The notes below the pieces were generated by a model, which searched no databases, was not told where the DNA came from, and worked only from the letters and a program-made list of their open reading frames with translations. A DNA stretch of 5,278 bases from Candidatus Woesearchaeota archaeon (GTDB taxonomy: Archaea; Nanobdellota; Nanobdellia; Woesearchaeales; UBA12501), in assembly GCA_026394915.1 (NCBI GenBank), contig JAPLZS010000108.1:6833-12110 (forward strand). Reading direction: 5' to 3'. The first letter of the stretch is position 1. Each line of letters starts with the position of its first letter. The position numbers were made by a program, and so were the translations under genes. Below, piece by piece: positions 1-4,850 of this stretch.

Positions 1-1276
1 TTGAGATCAGCCAGTCCCTTATCTTGTACTGCACTGCCCTTTTCCCGAATCCTTCTTTCTCCACATATTTTGAAATTTCATCGATAGCGTCAAGATTATT
101 TGTTCCGTTGAAATCACCTGAATTTATCAGGACTCCTTCATCAACATACGCCCTTGACATCTTCTCTGCATTGAGATCATAATCAGGAGGATTGATTACC
201 ACTTTTATTGGAATCTTGAATTTCTTCGCAAACTCAAAATCACGCTGGTCATGGCTAGGCACTGCCATTATCGCTCCTGTGCCATATTCCATAAGAACAA
301 AATTAGCTATGTAGATGGGGATTTCATCATTTGTAAGAGGATTTATTGCATATTTCCCGATGAACATACCCTCTTTTTCTTTGTCCTCTGCTGTCCTTGT
401 AAATTTTTCCTGGATCAGCACCCTATTTATGAATTTCTTAACCTTTTCCTCATGCTCTGTTCCCTTCACAAGCTCCATGACCTTAGGATGCTCAGGAGCA
501 AACACCATGAATGTCACGCCGTATAATGTATCCGGCCTTGTAGTAAAAATTGGAAGATTCTCTTTTGTGCCTTTCAATCTGAAATTTACAAGAGTTCCCT
601 GGCTCTTTCCAATCCAGTTCTTCTGCATTGTCCTGACTCTTTCTGGCCAGTCCTTCAGCTTCTCCCCCTCTTCAAGAAGCTCATCTGCATAATCAGTTAT
701 CCTTAGGAACCACTGCTCAAGATCCTTCACCTCGACAGCAGAATTGCATCTCCAGCATTTTCCATCCTCAACCTGCTCATTTGCCAAAACTGTTCCGCAC
801 TTTGGGCACCAGTTTATAGGCGCTTTTTTCCTGTAAGCAAGGCCCTTTTCATAGAATTTGAGGAACATCCACTGGTTCCATCTGTAATATTCCGGATAGC
901 ATGTAGCAATCTCCCTGTCCCAGTCATAGCTCATGCCGAGCTGCTTCTGCTGGGATCTCATATTGTCTATTGATTTTATAGTCCAATCTCTGGGGTGCGT
1001 TTGGTGCTTTATGGCTGCATTTTCAGCAGGCATCCCAAAAGCGTCATAGCCCATTGGATACAGAACATTAAAACCCTTCATTCTTTTATAACGGGCTAAA
1101 GCATCACCTATGGAGTAATTTCGGACATGGCCCATATGTATACCATAACCGCTTGGATATGGAAACATTTCTAAGACATAATATTTCTTTTTCTTAGGGC
1201 CTTCCTTTACTTTGAAAGCCTTTTCCTTGTCCCACTTCTGCTGCCATTTCTTCGCAATCTGGTTTAGGTCTGACAT
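1..1276 (-). CDS. leuS: Leucyl-tRNA synthetase, bacterial type (5' part, cut by window edge)
   Basis: This class I aminoacyl-tRNA synthetase attaches leucine to tRNA-Leu in the cytoplasm and proofreads mischarged tRNA. The window holds 425 codons plus one base from the N-terminus; about half the enzyme, including the KMSKS loop and tRNA-binding domains, lies beyond position 1. Visible in order are FPYPSG (38-43) and HMGH (47-50), the HIGH signature; a zinc-type knuckle with C157, C160, C174 and C177; then the CP1 editing domain with TTRPDT (245-250) and HDQRD (342-346), which includes the conserved editing aspartate. The fragment ends at RDWLIS, just before the usual RQRYWG. Zinc knuckle before editing domain, and the wording of the motifs, are those of bacterial rather than archaeal/eukaryotic LeuRS. 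The ATG at 1276 lies about 26 bp from a TATA box, fitting a leaderless mRNA. It is transcribed divergently from the Nudix gene. Confidence 0.96.
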   Translation of the reverse strand, partial: MSDLNQIAKKWQQKWDKEKAFKVKEGPKKKKYYVLEMFPYPSGYGIHMGHVRNYSIGDALARYKRMKGFNVLYPMGYDAFGMPAENAAIKHQTHPRDWTIKSIDNMRSQQKQLGMSYDWDREIATCYPEYYRWNQWMFLKFYEKGLAYRKKAPINWCPKCGTVLANEQVEDGKCWRCNSAVEVKDLEQWFLRITDYADELLEEGEKLKDWPERVRTMQKNWIGKSQGTLVNFRLKGTKENLPIFTTRPDTLYGVTFMVFAPEHPKVMELVKGTEHEEKVKKFINRVLIQEKFTRTAEDKEKEGMFIGKYAINPLTNDEIPIYIANFVLMEYGTGAIMAVPSHDQRDFEFAKKFKIPIKVVINPPDYDLNAEKMSRAYVDEGVLINSGDFNGTNNLDAIDEISKYVEKEGFGKRAVQYKIRDWLIS

Positions 1277-1296
1277 ATATGGTCTAGAATGGGGTT

Positions 1297-1306
1297 TATA
1301 TTTAAA
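1297..1306 (-). promoter_or_regulatory. leuS: TATA box of leuS, leaderless promoter
   Basis: The minus strand reads TTTAAATATA here, close to the archaeal box A consensus. Its centre is about 25-26 bp from the leuS ATG at 1276, the usual distance from box A to the transcription start. The mRNA should therefore begin at or within a few bases of the ATG. No Shine-Dalgarno motif precedes the start, which agrees with a leaderless message. Confidence 0.7.
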
Positions 1307-1326
1307 GTTAGCGGGTCCTGAAAAGC

Positions 1327-1336
1327 TTTTTATATC
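1327..1336 (+). promoter_or_regulatory. TATA box of the Nudix gene, leaderless promoter
   Basis: The plus strand reads TTTTTATATC, preceded by purine-rich GAAAAG (1320-1325) that could act as a BRE. The box centre is about 26 bp before the ATG at 1357, so the transcript probably starts at the start codon. No Shine-Dalgarno sequence is present. The perfect 10-bp palindrome AAAAGCTTTT (1321-1330) overlaps the BRE/TATA junction and could be a repressor site or chance. Confidence 0.65.
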
Positions 1337-1356
1337 ATTTAAACCGCTGTCTTATT

Positions 1357-1818
1357 ATGATAAGCTGCGCGATGTGTTATTTAAAGAAAAACAGAAAGAC
1401 TCTGATGATATATAAGAATAATAACCCAAACAAACACTTCTATGGATTCTGGGATGCTCTTGGGGGAAAAATCGAATCAGGGGAGAGCCCAAAAGAAGCA
1501 GTGATCAGGGAATTCAAGGAAGAATCTGGTCTTGCATTGAAAGACCCAAAACTCAGGGGAGTGATGACGTTCAGGAATCTTTTTGGAAAAGACTGGCTGG
1601 TGTATGTTTTTACTGCAACAGACTTTGATGGCAACCTTGTTGAAGAGAATGATGAGGGATCAGTGCGATGGATTGATGATGATAAATTCTTCAGTCTCAA
1701 GCTTTGCGAAGCAGACCTTATATTTGTCCCTTTATTTGAAAAGGATGAGTTCTTCACAGCAGAATTCATGCATGATAAAAATAATAAATTAGTAAATCAT
1801 AAAGTTGAAATATACTGA
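1357..1818 (+). CDS. Nudix hydrolase, 8-oxo-dGTP diphosphatase (MutT/MTH1)-like
   Basis: A Nudix enzyme of 153 aa that should hydrolyse a nucleoside diphosphate linked to another group, releasing a phosphorylated product with Mg2+ as cofactor. A complete Nudix box GX5EX7REUXEEXGU spans G37 to L59, with metal-binding E52, E55 and E56 all present. The N-terminal strand (CYLKKNRKTLMIYK), the FWDALGGK lead-in and the C-terminal FFTAEFMHDKNNKL pattern resemble 8-oxo-dGTP diphosphatases that clean oxidised nucleotides from the pool. That substrate is inferred from overall resemblance; other Nudix substrates are possible. The start at 1357 is chosen because a TATA box lies about 26 bp upstream and because starting at the next ATG (1372) would remove part of the first beta strand. 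It is the only plus-strand gene and converges on the ribosomal operon with an 8-nt gap, so it is not part of that operon. Confidence 0.9.
   Translation: MISCAMCYLKKNRKTLMIYKNNNPNKHFYGFWDALGGKIESGESPKEAVIREFKEESGLALKDPKLRGVMTFRNLFGKDWLVYVFTATDFDGNLVEENDEGSVRWIDDDKFFSLKLCEADLIFVPLFEKDEFFTAEFMHDKNNKLVNHKVEIY
1774..1788 (-). terminator. Possible T-rich terminator of the rpoN operon
   Basis: Downstream of the 63-aa gene the minus strand is T-rich and reads TTTATTATTTTTATC, inside the 3' end of the convergent Nudix gene. Archaeal RNA polymerase can stop at T-runs without a hairpin, so this is a candidate end for the rpl18e-rpoN transcript. The T-run is interrupted and lies in coding sequence, so base composition alone could explain it. 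Confidence 0.25.
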
Positions 1819-1826
1819 TCAATAGT

Positions 1827-2018
1827 CTACTTCTTCTCAACAATCCTCAGCTTCTTCTCCTTTGAGAATGGGCCTTTCATGTTTTCGATCACATACTTTT
1901 TTATCCCATTCTCATCTGCCCATTTCTTTGCAGCTTCCTCTGATGTGAATGTCTTAGGCCTTCTTTTCCTGTGCCTTCCTCTGCAAAGCAGTATTGGTTT
2001 GTAATGGCTGAAGCTCAT
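1827..2018 (-). CDS. Small basic protein of unknown function, last gene of the rpoN operon
   Basis: A 63-aa protein that I do not recognise as a named family. It has a basic N-terminal arm with GRHRKRRPK (residues 14-22), then a predicted strand-helix-strand unit: KTFTSEEAAKKWADENG followed by KKYVIENM. The C-terminus is lysine-rich. The single cysteine (C12) makes a zinc knuckle unlikely. The high positive charge and the neighbours suggest RNA or ribosome binding, which is inference only. It follows rpoN by 24 nt in the same direction, and GTGAT (2022-2026) three bases before the ATG gives a short Shine-Dalgarno match, so it is probably co-transcribed with rpoN. In several archaea rpoK, enolase or rps2 occur near here; the sequence lacks the RpoK/omega signature. 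Its coding status is well supported by position, start signal and composition. Confidence 0.75.
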   Translation of the reverse strand: MSFSHYKPILLCRGRHRKRRPKTFTSEEAAKKWADENGIKKYVIENMKGPFSKEKKLRIVEKK

Positions 2019-2042
2019 TTTATCACTTTGTATTGTTTTGGT

Positions 2043-2240
2043 CTAATACTTCTTGAATTGCGCTGTTATGTCAATAAGGTCAACATGGCCCAAGAACAAT
2101 GACCTGCAGCAATATCTATCAAGGCCAAGCTCGTCAAGGACTTTTTTCCTGTCCTCTCCCTTGCTGACTCTGTCTTTATACTCCTCCCATAAGTGTGCGA
2201 CTGGTTTTCCGCAGCTGAAACATCTGATAGGTATTATCAT
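2043..2240 (-). CDS. rpoN: DNA-directed RNA polymerase subunit N (Rpo10)
   Basis: A 65-aa zinc-bundle subunit of archaeal RNA polymerase, equivalent to eukaryotic Rpb10. It binds the RpoD/RpoL heterodimer and helps assemble the platform on which the large subunits dock. It begins MIIPIRCFSCGK and carries all four zinc ligands in the family positions: C7, C10, C44 and C45 (the RYCCR motif). The conserved HVDLID segment is at 52-57, and the length is normal. The start at 2240 is preferred over an upstream in-frame ATG at 2252 because family members begin MIIP and because GAGGTGG sits four bases or fewer upstream. The gene follows rps9 in the conserved archaeal order, with its ribosome binding site overlapping the rps9 stop codon. 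Confidence 0.96.
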   Translation of the reverse strand: MIIPIRCFSCGKPVAHLWEEYKDRVSKGEDRKKVLDELGLDRYCCRSLFLGHVDLIDITAQFKKY

Positions 2241-2243
2241 TTT

Positions 2244-2250
2244 CCACCTC
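2244..2250 (-). promoter_or_regulatory. rpoN: Shine-Dalgarno site of rpoN
   Basis: The minus strand reads GAGGTGG, a strong match to the archaeal anti-Shine-Dalgarno sequence at the 16S 3' end. It is three to four bases before the ATG at 2240. It lies downstream of, and so rules against, the alternative ATG at 2252. It overlaps the rps9 stop codon (2249-2251), which suggests coupled translation of rps9 and rpoN. Confidence 0.75.
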
Positions 2251-2659
2251 ACCTGTAGGATTTCTGCCTCTTTGCTCTTGCCTTTGAATCATTAGGCTTT
2301 CTCATTTCCTTGTATCTTACGTCTGCAACAAGCAATGCCCTGTCATAGGCAAGGAACTCTTCCTTAAGTCCTGATGATTTTCCAGTCCATTCGACAAGCC
2401 CTCTTCCTATTGCAAGCCTCACAGCATCTGCTCCTGACATTATTCCGCCACCCTTGAAATTTGCATCAATGTCTATCTCTTTTGCGACATCGCCTGCCAA
2501 TGCCAATGGCTCCATTATCCTGAGTCTTGCTGTCTTCGGTTCATAAACCTCAAGTGCTATGTCATTTACCTTTACTCTTCCTTTGCCAGGCATCAATGTA
2601 GCCCTTGCGACGGATCTCTTTCTTTTTCCTGATGTATGAACTATTTTTTTTCCAGTCAT
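2249..2659 (-). CDS. rps9: Small-subunit ribosomal protein uS9
   Basis: uS9 is a 30S head protein whose C-terminal tail reaches the P-site tRNA. The 136-aa product has a normal archaeal length. It shows the N-terminal SGKRKRSVARA segment (10-20), the core FKGGGIMSGADAVRLAIGRG, an EFLAYDRALL motif, and the basic ending KARAKRQKSYR; the terminal SYR is the family hallmark that contacts tRNA. The ATG overlaps the rpl13 stop in an ATGA arrangement (4-nt overlap), and AGGTG at 2667-2671 is spaced 7 nt from the start. It lies between rpl13 and rpoN as in many archaea, and translation is likely coupled to rpl13. Confidence 0.97.
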   Translation of the reverse strand: MTGKKIVHTSGKRKRSVARATLMPGKGRVKVNDIALEVYEPKTARLRIMEPLALAGDVAKEIDIDANFKGGGIMSGADAVRLAIGRGLVEWTGKSSGLKEEFLAYDRALLVADVRYKEMRKPNDSKARAKRQKSYR

Positions 2660-3072
2660 CTTTCAGCACCTAAAATCTTTGATATCTCTTCGATACTAAC
2701 ATAACTTATGCAGTTTGATTTTGATACATCTGCCTCAGCTACCTTCTCTATCTTCTGAGTCTTGAACTCTTCAGGAACGCCTATATAACACATTATTCTC
2801 TTGAATGCTTTTCTTCCCCTGTCCCTGCTGTATGGAAGCATCCCTCTGATTGCTCTTCTTACGATCCTGTCAGGCATCTTCGGGTAATGAGGCCCTTTTA
2901 GAGGAGCCCCCATGTCCTTTTTTCTCTTGAACTTTGCAAGCACAACCTCTCTTGTCCCTGTGACAACTGCCTTTTCGCTGTTGACTATATCAACTTTTTC
3001 TCCCAAGAGGGCTTTCTTTGCAGCTACTGTGCACATCCTTCCTAATATTGAATTTGTTGCGTCGATTATCAT
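2656..3072 (-). CDS. rpl13: Large-subunit ribosomal protein uL13
   Basis: uL13 is a 50S protein that binds 23S rRNA early in large-subunit assembly. The product has 138 aa, usual for the archaeal form. It begins MIIDATNSILGR, followed by AAKKALLGEKVDIVNSEKA and the conserved KGPHYPKMPDRIVRRAIRGM segment with RDRGRKAFKRI downstream. The C-terminal helix ends KILGAER. The ATG at 3072 lies 4 nt after the rpl18e stop, and a GGATGAT Shine-Dalgarno-like sequence (3076-3082) overlaps that stop, so the two genes are probably translated together. Its own stop overlaps the rps9 start by 4 nt. Confidence 0.97.
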   Translation of the reverse strand: MIIDATNSILGRMCTVAAKKALLGEKVDIVNSEKAVVTGTREVVLAKFKRKKDMGAPLKGPHYPKMPDRIVRRAIRGMLPYSRDRGRKAFKRIMCYIGVPEEFKTQKIEKVAEADVSKSNCISYVSIEEISKILGAER

Positions 3073-3076
3073 TTTA

Positions 3077-3442
3077 TCATCCTATTATCCTTAAATTCTG
3101 CCCCTTTGGGTTCTTCTGCATCATGTCATTTATGTGCATGCATGTCCCTTTTGCGCTGATTATCTTCTTTCTTGCGCCTTCTGAGAACTCGAATGCAGCG
3201 ACAGTCACTTTATGGTCTATCATGCCTGTGCCAAGCACTTTTCCGGGGATTATCACGTTCTCATTCTCCTTTGTGCATTTGCTCAGGCTGTAGACATTGA
3301 CAACCCTCCTGTTCCTTGAAGGCATCTCCAGATCATAAGCTATCCTTTTCCAGATTCCGACCTTCTGCTCATTGCTTAATTTCCTGAGCATATGTATCAG
3401 CCCGATGAGCTGAACATTCATTGGTCCTGTTCGTTTTGCCAT
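3077..3442 (-). CDS. rpl18e: Large-subunit ribosomal protein eL18 (L18e)
   Basis: L18e is a 50S protein found in archaea and eukaryotes but not bacteria, related in fold to bacterial L15. The 121-aa product starts MAKRTGP. It carries the IWKRIAYDLEMPSRNRRVVN segment (family pattern with a paired helix and basic strand), VIIPGKVLGTG, the VTVAAFEFSEGA motif, and the ending NPKGQNLRIIG, all typical. The start at 3442 follows the family N-terminus; the reading frame stays open upstream into the tRNA, but those residues are not protein-like. The gene follows tRNA-Leu by 34 nt, an arrangement known in haloarchaea and other archaea. No Shine-Dalgarno motif is visible before the ATG, so it may be translated from a processed tRNA co-transcript or a leaderless message. 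Confidence 0.96.
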   Translation of the reverse strand: MAKRTGPMNVQLIGLIHMLRKLSNEQKVGIWKRIAYDLEMPSRNRRVVNVYSLSKCTKENENVIIPGKVLGTGMIDHKVTVAAFEFSEGARKKIISAKGTCMHINDMMQKNPKGQNLRIIG

Positions 3443-3476
3443 TTTGTTTATCTGTGATTCTTTTGTATGATTATCA

Positions 3477-3582
3477 TGCGGAGGAAGGGATTCGAACCCT
3501 CGCACTCACTAAGAGACTAGCCGTTTGAAATCCTCCTGATCTCCTCAAGCTAGCGCATTTGACCAGGCTCTGCCACCTCCGC
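3477..3582 (-). tRNA. tRNA-Leu (anticodon GAG), with intron
   Basis: This gene would read CUC and CUU leucine codons. The 106-nt gene gives a mature tRNA of 86 nt. The acceptor stem GCGGAGG pairs fully with CCTCCGC and is followed by discriminator A73; CCA is not encoded. The D arm has a 3-bp stem (GCA/TGC), A14 and GG at 18-19, with G13 and A22 as in class II tRNAs. The anticodon stem is CTAGC/GCTAG. The variable arm of about 15 nt contains CTC/GAG and marks a leucine-type class II tRNA. The T arm is GAGGG-TTCGAAT-CCCTT. With the intron removed the anticodon loop is TTGAGGG, giving GAG at 34-36 (positions 3544-3546). It lies between rpoD and rpl18e, the same place as a tRNA-Leu in haloarchaeal ribosomal operons. 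Confidence 0.94.
3523..3542 (-). other. 20-nt archaeal tRNA intron at position 37/38 (bulge-helix-bulge)
   Basis: The tRNA does not close a 7-nt anticodon loop unless 20 nt are removed. The precursor folds as a canonical bulge-helix-bulge. TTGA (tRNA 32-35) pairs with TCAA near the intron 3' end as the 4-bp central helix. A 3-nt bulge GGA holds the 5' cut and a 3-nt bulge ACG the 3' cut. Beyond the helix the intron forms GATC/GATT capped by AGGAG. Cutting after the second base of each bulge puts the intron between 37 and 38, the commonest archaeal site, and leaves loop TTGAGGG. It should be a substrate of the archaeal splicing endonuclease. Confidence 0.85.
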
Positions 3583-3603
3583 ATCTGGCACTCTTTTTAT
3601 CGA

Positions 3604-3612
3604 TTATTATAC
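3604..3612 (-). promoter_or_regulatory. Probable TATA box for the tRNA-Leu / rpl18e transcription unit
   Basis: The minus strand reads GTATAATAA, with its centre about 26 bp before the first base of the tRNA at 3582. Transcription would then begin at or very near the mature tRNA 5' end. The match to the archaeal box A is moderate. The site lies downstream of the rpoD T-run, consistent with a new transcription unit starting here. Confidence 0.45.
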
Positions 3613-3634
3613 ATCAAATGATTATGCGTGGGAC

Positions 3635-3640
3635 AAAAAA
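3635..3640 (-). terminator. T-run terminator candidate after rpoD
   Basis: Twelve bases or so past the rpoD stop codon the minus strand reads GGGTTTTTTGTCCC, with six consecutive T. The flanking GGG and CCC could form only a three-pair stem, so it would act mainly as an archaeal oligo-T terminator. It could separate the rps4-rps11-rpoD message from the tRNA-rpl18e unit, or only reduce read-through. Confidence 0.4.
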
Positions 3641-3651
3641 CCCTAGTGTGA

Positions 3652-4455
3652 TCATTTCTTTTTCTCAAGCGCTTCTGCAAGAGCGTCCATCTTCGCTGAA
3701 ATTATGTTTGCAGCTTCTGACAGCATCTGCTTTGCGCTCAGCTGGCCGAATGGCTCTACATAAAATATGACATTGGATTCGCTCTCATTGAGCTTTATGA
3801 CTCCTGGCTCGAGATCAGTGCATGCTCCGCAAAGGTGGCATTTGTAAAGATTATCATCATTCACAGATATCTTATCTTTTTTCACATCAAATACATTTAC
3901 TGGGCATGACTTTGCAAGAGCCTCTGGATCTTTTGGCGTTTTTGTTACTTCAATGACTGGCATGTATTTATAATATGCAAGGCCTGGGCTCCATTTCATA
4001 TGGTCTTTTCCTCTTCCCAATACTGCTGTTGCCTCGAATTCTATTGCCTGGCCCTTGAGCAGCTTAACAATAGGTGTCTCATCAAATACAGGGACCACCT
4101 TTGGGTCCTTTGATTTCATGTCAGATGCCTTGACTATCTGATCGCTCCTTGCAGTTGATTTCAATGATAATTTCAATGAACATTTTGCGCATCCTGCGCC
4201 ATTGCACTTGCAGTTCTCTATGAGATCATATGTCTTCAGGTCTGTCTTCAATGGCATTAGCCCCAGCCTGTGTGCGACTATCTCGTCGTATAATACTGAA
4301 TTGTTCTTCTTGAACTCAACATCCTCAATGGCCATTGTAGGCACTTCGCTTATTATTGCTCTCCTAAGAGCATTTGCGAATGCAGCACTCGTGTTCTTGA
4401 TAAGGAAAGAGATCTTTCCTGTCTTCTTATCCTTGTTCAGCATTTTTATGTCCAT
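3652..4455 (-). CDS. rpoD: DNA-directed RNA polymerase subunit D (Rpo3), Fe-S type
   Basis: RpoD is the archaeal equivalent of one bacterial alpha copy and of eukaryotic Rpb3. With RpoL it forms the assembly platform that also binds RpoN. The 267-aa product has the N-terminal dimerisation segment NTSAAFANALRRAIISEVPTMAIEDVEF (residues 21-48, conserved LRR.....VPTMAIEDVEF) and DEIVAHRLGLMPL. A cysteine loop CKC....C..C (C82, C84, C89, C92) resembles the zinc loop of Rpb3. An inserted ferredoxin-like domain has four cysteines, C184 followed by proline and C206, C209 and C212 in a CxxCxxC motif, enough for one Fe-S cluster. The C-terminal helix mediates dimerisation with RpoL. GGGTG at 4461-4465 lies five bases before the ATG. 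It follows rps11 by 23 nt in the conserved order. Confidence 0.97.
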   Translation of the reverse strand: MDIKMLNKDKKTGKISFLIKNTSAAFANALRRAIISEVPTMAIEDVEFKKNNSVLYDEIVAHRLGLMPLKTDLKTYDLIENCKCNGAGCAKCSLKLSLKSTARSDQIVKASDMKSKDPKVVPVFDETPIVKLLKGQAIEFEATAVLGRGKDHMKWSPGLAYYKYMPVIEVTKTPKDPEALAKSCPVNVFDVKKDKISVNDDNLYKCHLCGACTDLEPGVIKLNESESNVIFYVEPFGQLSAKQMLSEAANIISAKMDALAEALEKKK

Positions 4456-4478
4456 TTTTGCACCCGTTCTTTCTCTCT

Positions 4479-4850
4479 TTATACCCTTCTTCCTCTCTTT
4501 CCTCCTCTCTTTCTGCAGGTGTCGTGAGGAACCGGAGTCACATCATTGATTATGCCTATTCTCATGCCTGTCCTTGACAAATTCATCGGGCCATTCTGTC
4601 CGCCAGGAGCCTTTATCCTTACATGAAGCCCTGTTATCCCCTTTTCCATTGCCGCTTCTGACGCTTTCTTTGCAGCTATCATCGCAACTGTCGGAGAAGA
4701 CTCAAGCCTGTGGGTCTTTGTTATCATTCCGCCTGATACCTTTACGATGCTTTCTCTTCCTGTGATGTCAGTTATGTGGATTATGGTGTTATTGTAAGAT
4801 GCATATATATGCGCCACTCCCCATCTTGTCTGTCCTCTTCCTTCATCCAT
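4479..4850 (-). CDS. rps11: Small-subunit ribosomal protein uS11, with an apparent internal shortening
   Basis: uS11 sits on the 30S platform near the E-site and the 3' end of 16S rRNA. The 123-aa product has [19 protein letters not shown] (10-28), VSGGM (38-42), the helix [21 protein letters not shown] (51-71) and HVRIKAPGG (76-84), then NDVTPVPHD (102-110) and the standard ending GGKRGRRV. Between APGG and GMRIG, archaeal homologues usually carry a glycine/proline turn and a helix of the PGPGAQAAIRALARA type. Here only [10 protein letters not shown] remains, roughly ten residues shorter with the frame intact on both sides. The ATG overlaps the rps4 stop by 8 nt, and GGTG at 4857-4860 is a suitable ribosome binding site, so translation is likely coupled to rps4. 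Confidence 0.96.
   Translation of the reverse strand: MDEGRGQTRWGVAHIYASYNNTIIHITDITGRESIVKVSGGMITKTHRLESSPTVAMIAAKKASEAAMEKGITGLHVRIKAPGGQNGPMNLSRTGMRIGIINDVTPVPHDTCRKRGGKRGRRV

Noticed and set aside
251..692. Two overlapping plus-strand open frames of 91 and 125 codons
   Set aside because: They lie antisense to leuS, whose frame gives a fully recognisable LeuRS. Their translations are hydrophobic, low-information shadows with no start signal.
2241..2252. Upstream in-frame ATG at 2252 for rpoN, adding four residues
   Set aside because: It would place the strong GAGGTGG site inside the coding region, and RpoN proteins start at MIIP.
3443..3505. N-terminal extension of rpl18e into the tRNA
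   Set aside because: The added residues would be encoded by the tRNA T arm and acceptor stem; family members begin near MAKRTGP.
3531..3537. AGGAGGA within the tRNA intron and GGAGGTG in the acceptor stem, both like strong Shine-Dalgarno sites
   Set aside because: No start codon follows at suitable spacing with a sensible reading frame, and both are accounted for by tRNA and intron pairing.
4801..4812. Perfect 12-bp palindrome GCATATATATGC
   Set aside because: It is inside uS11 and encodes the conserved AHIYA residues, so codon constraints explain it.
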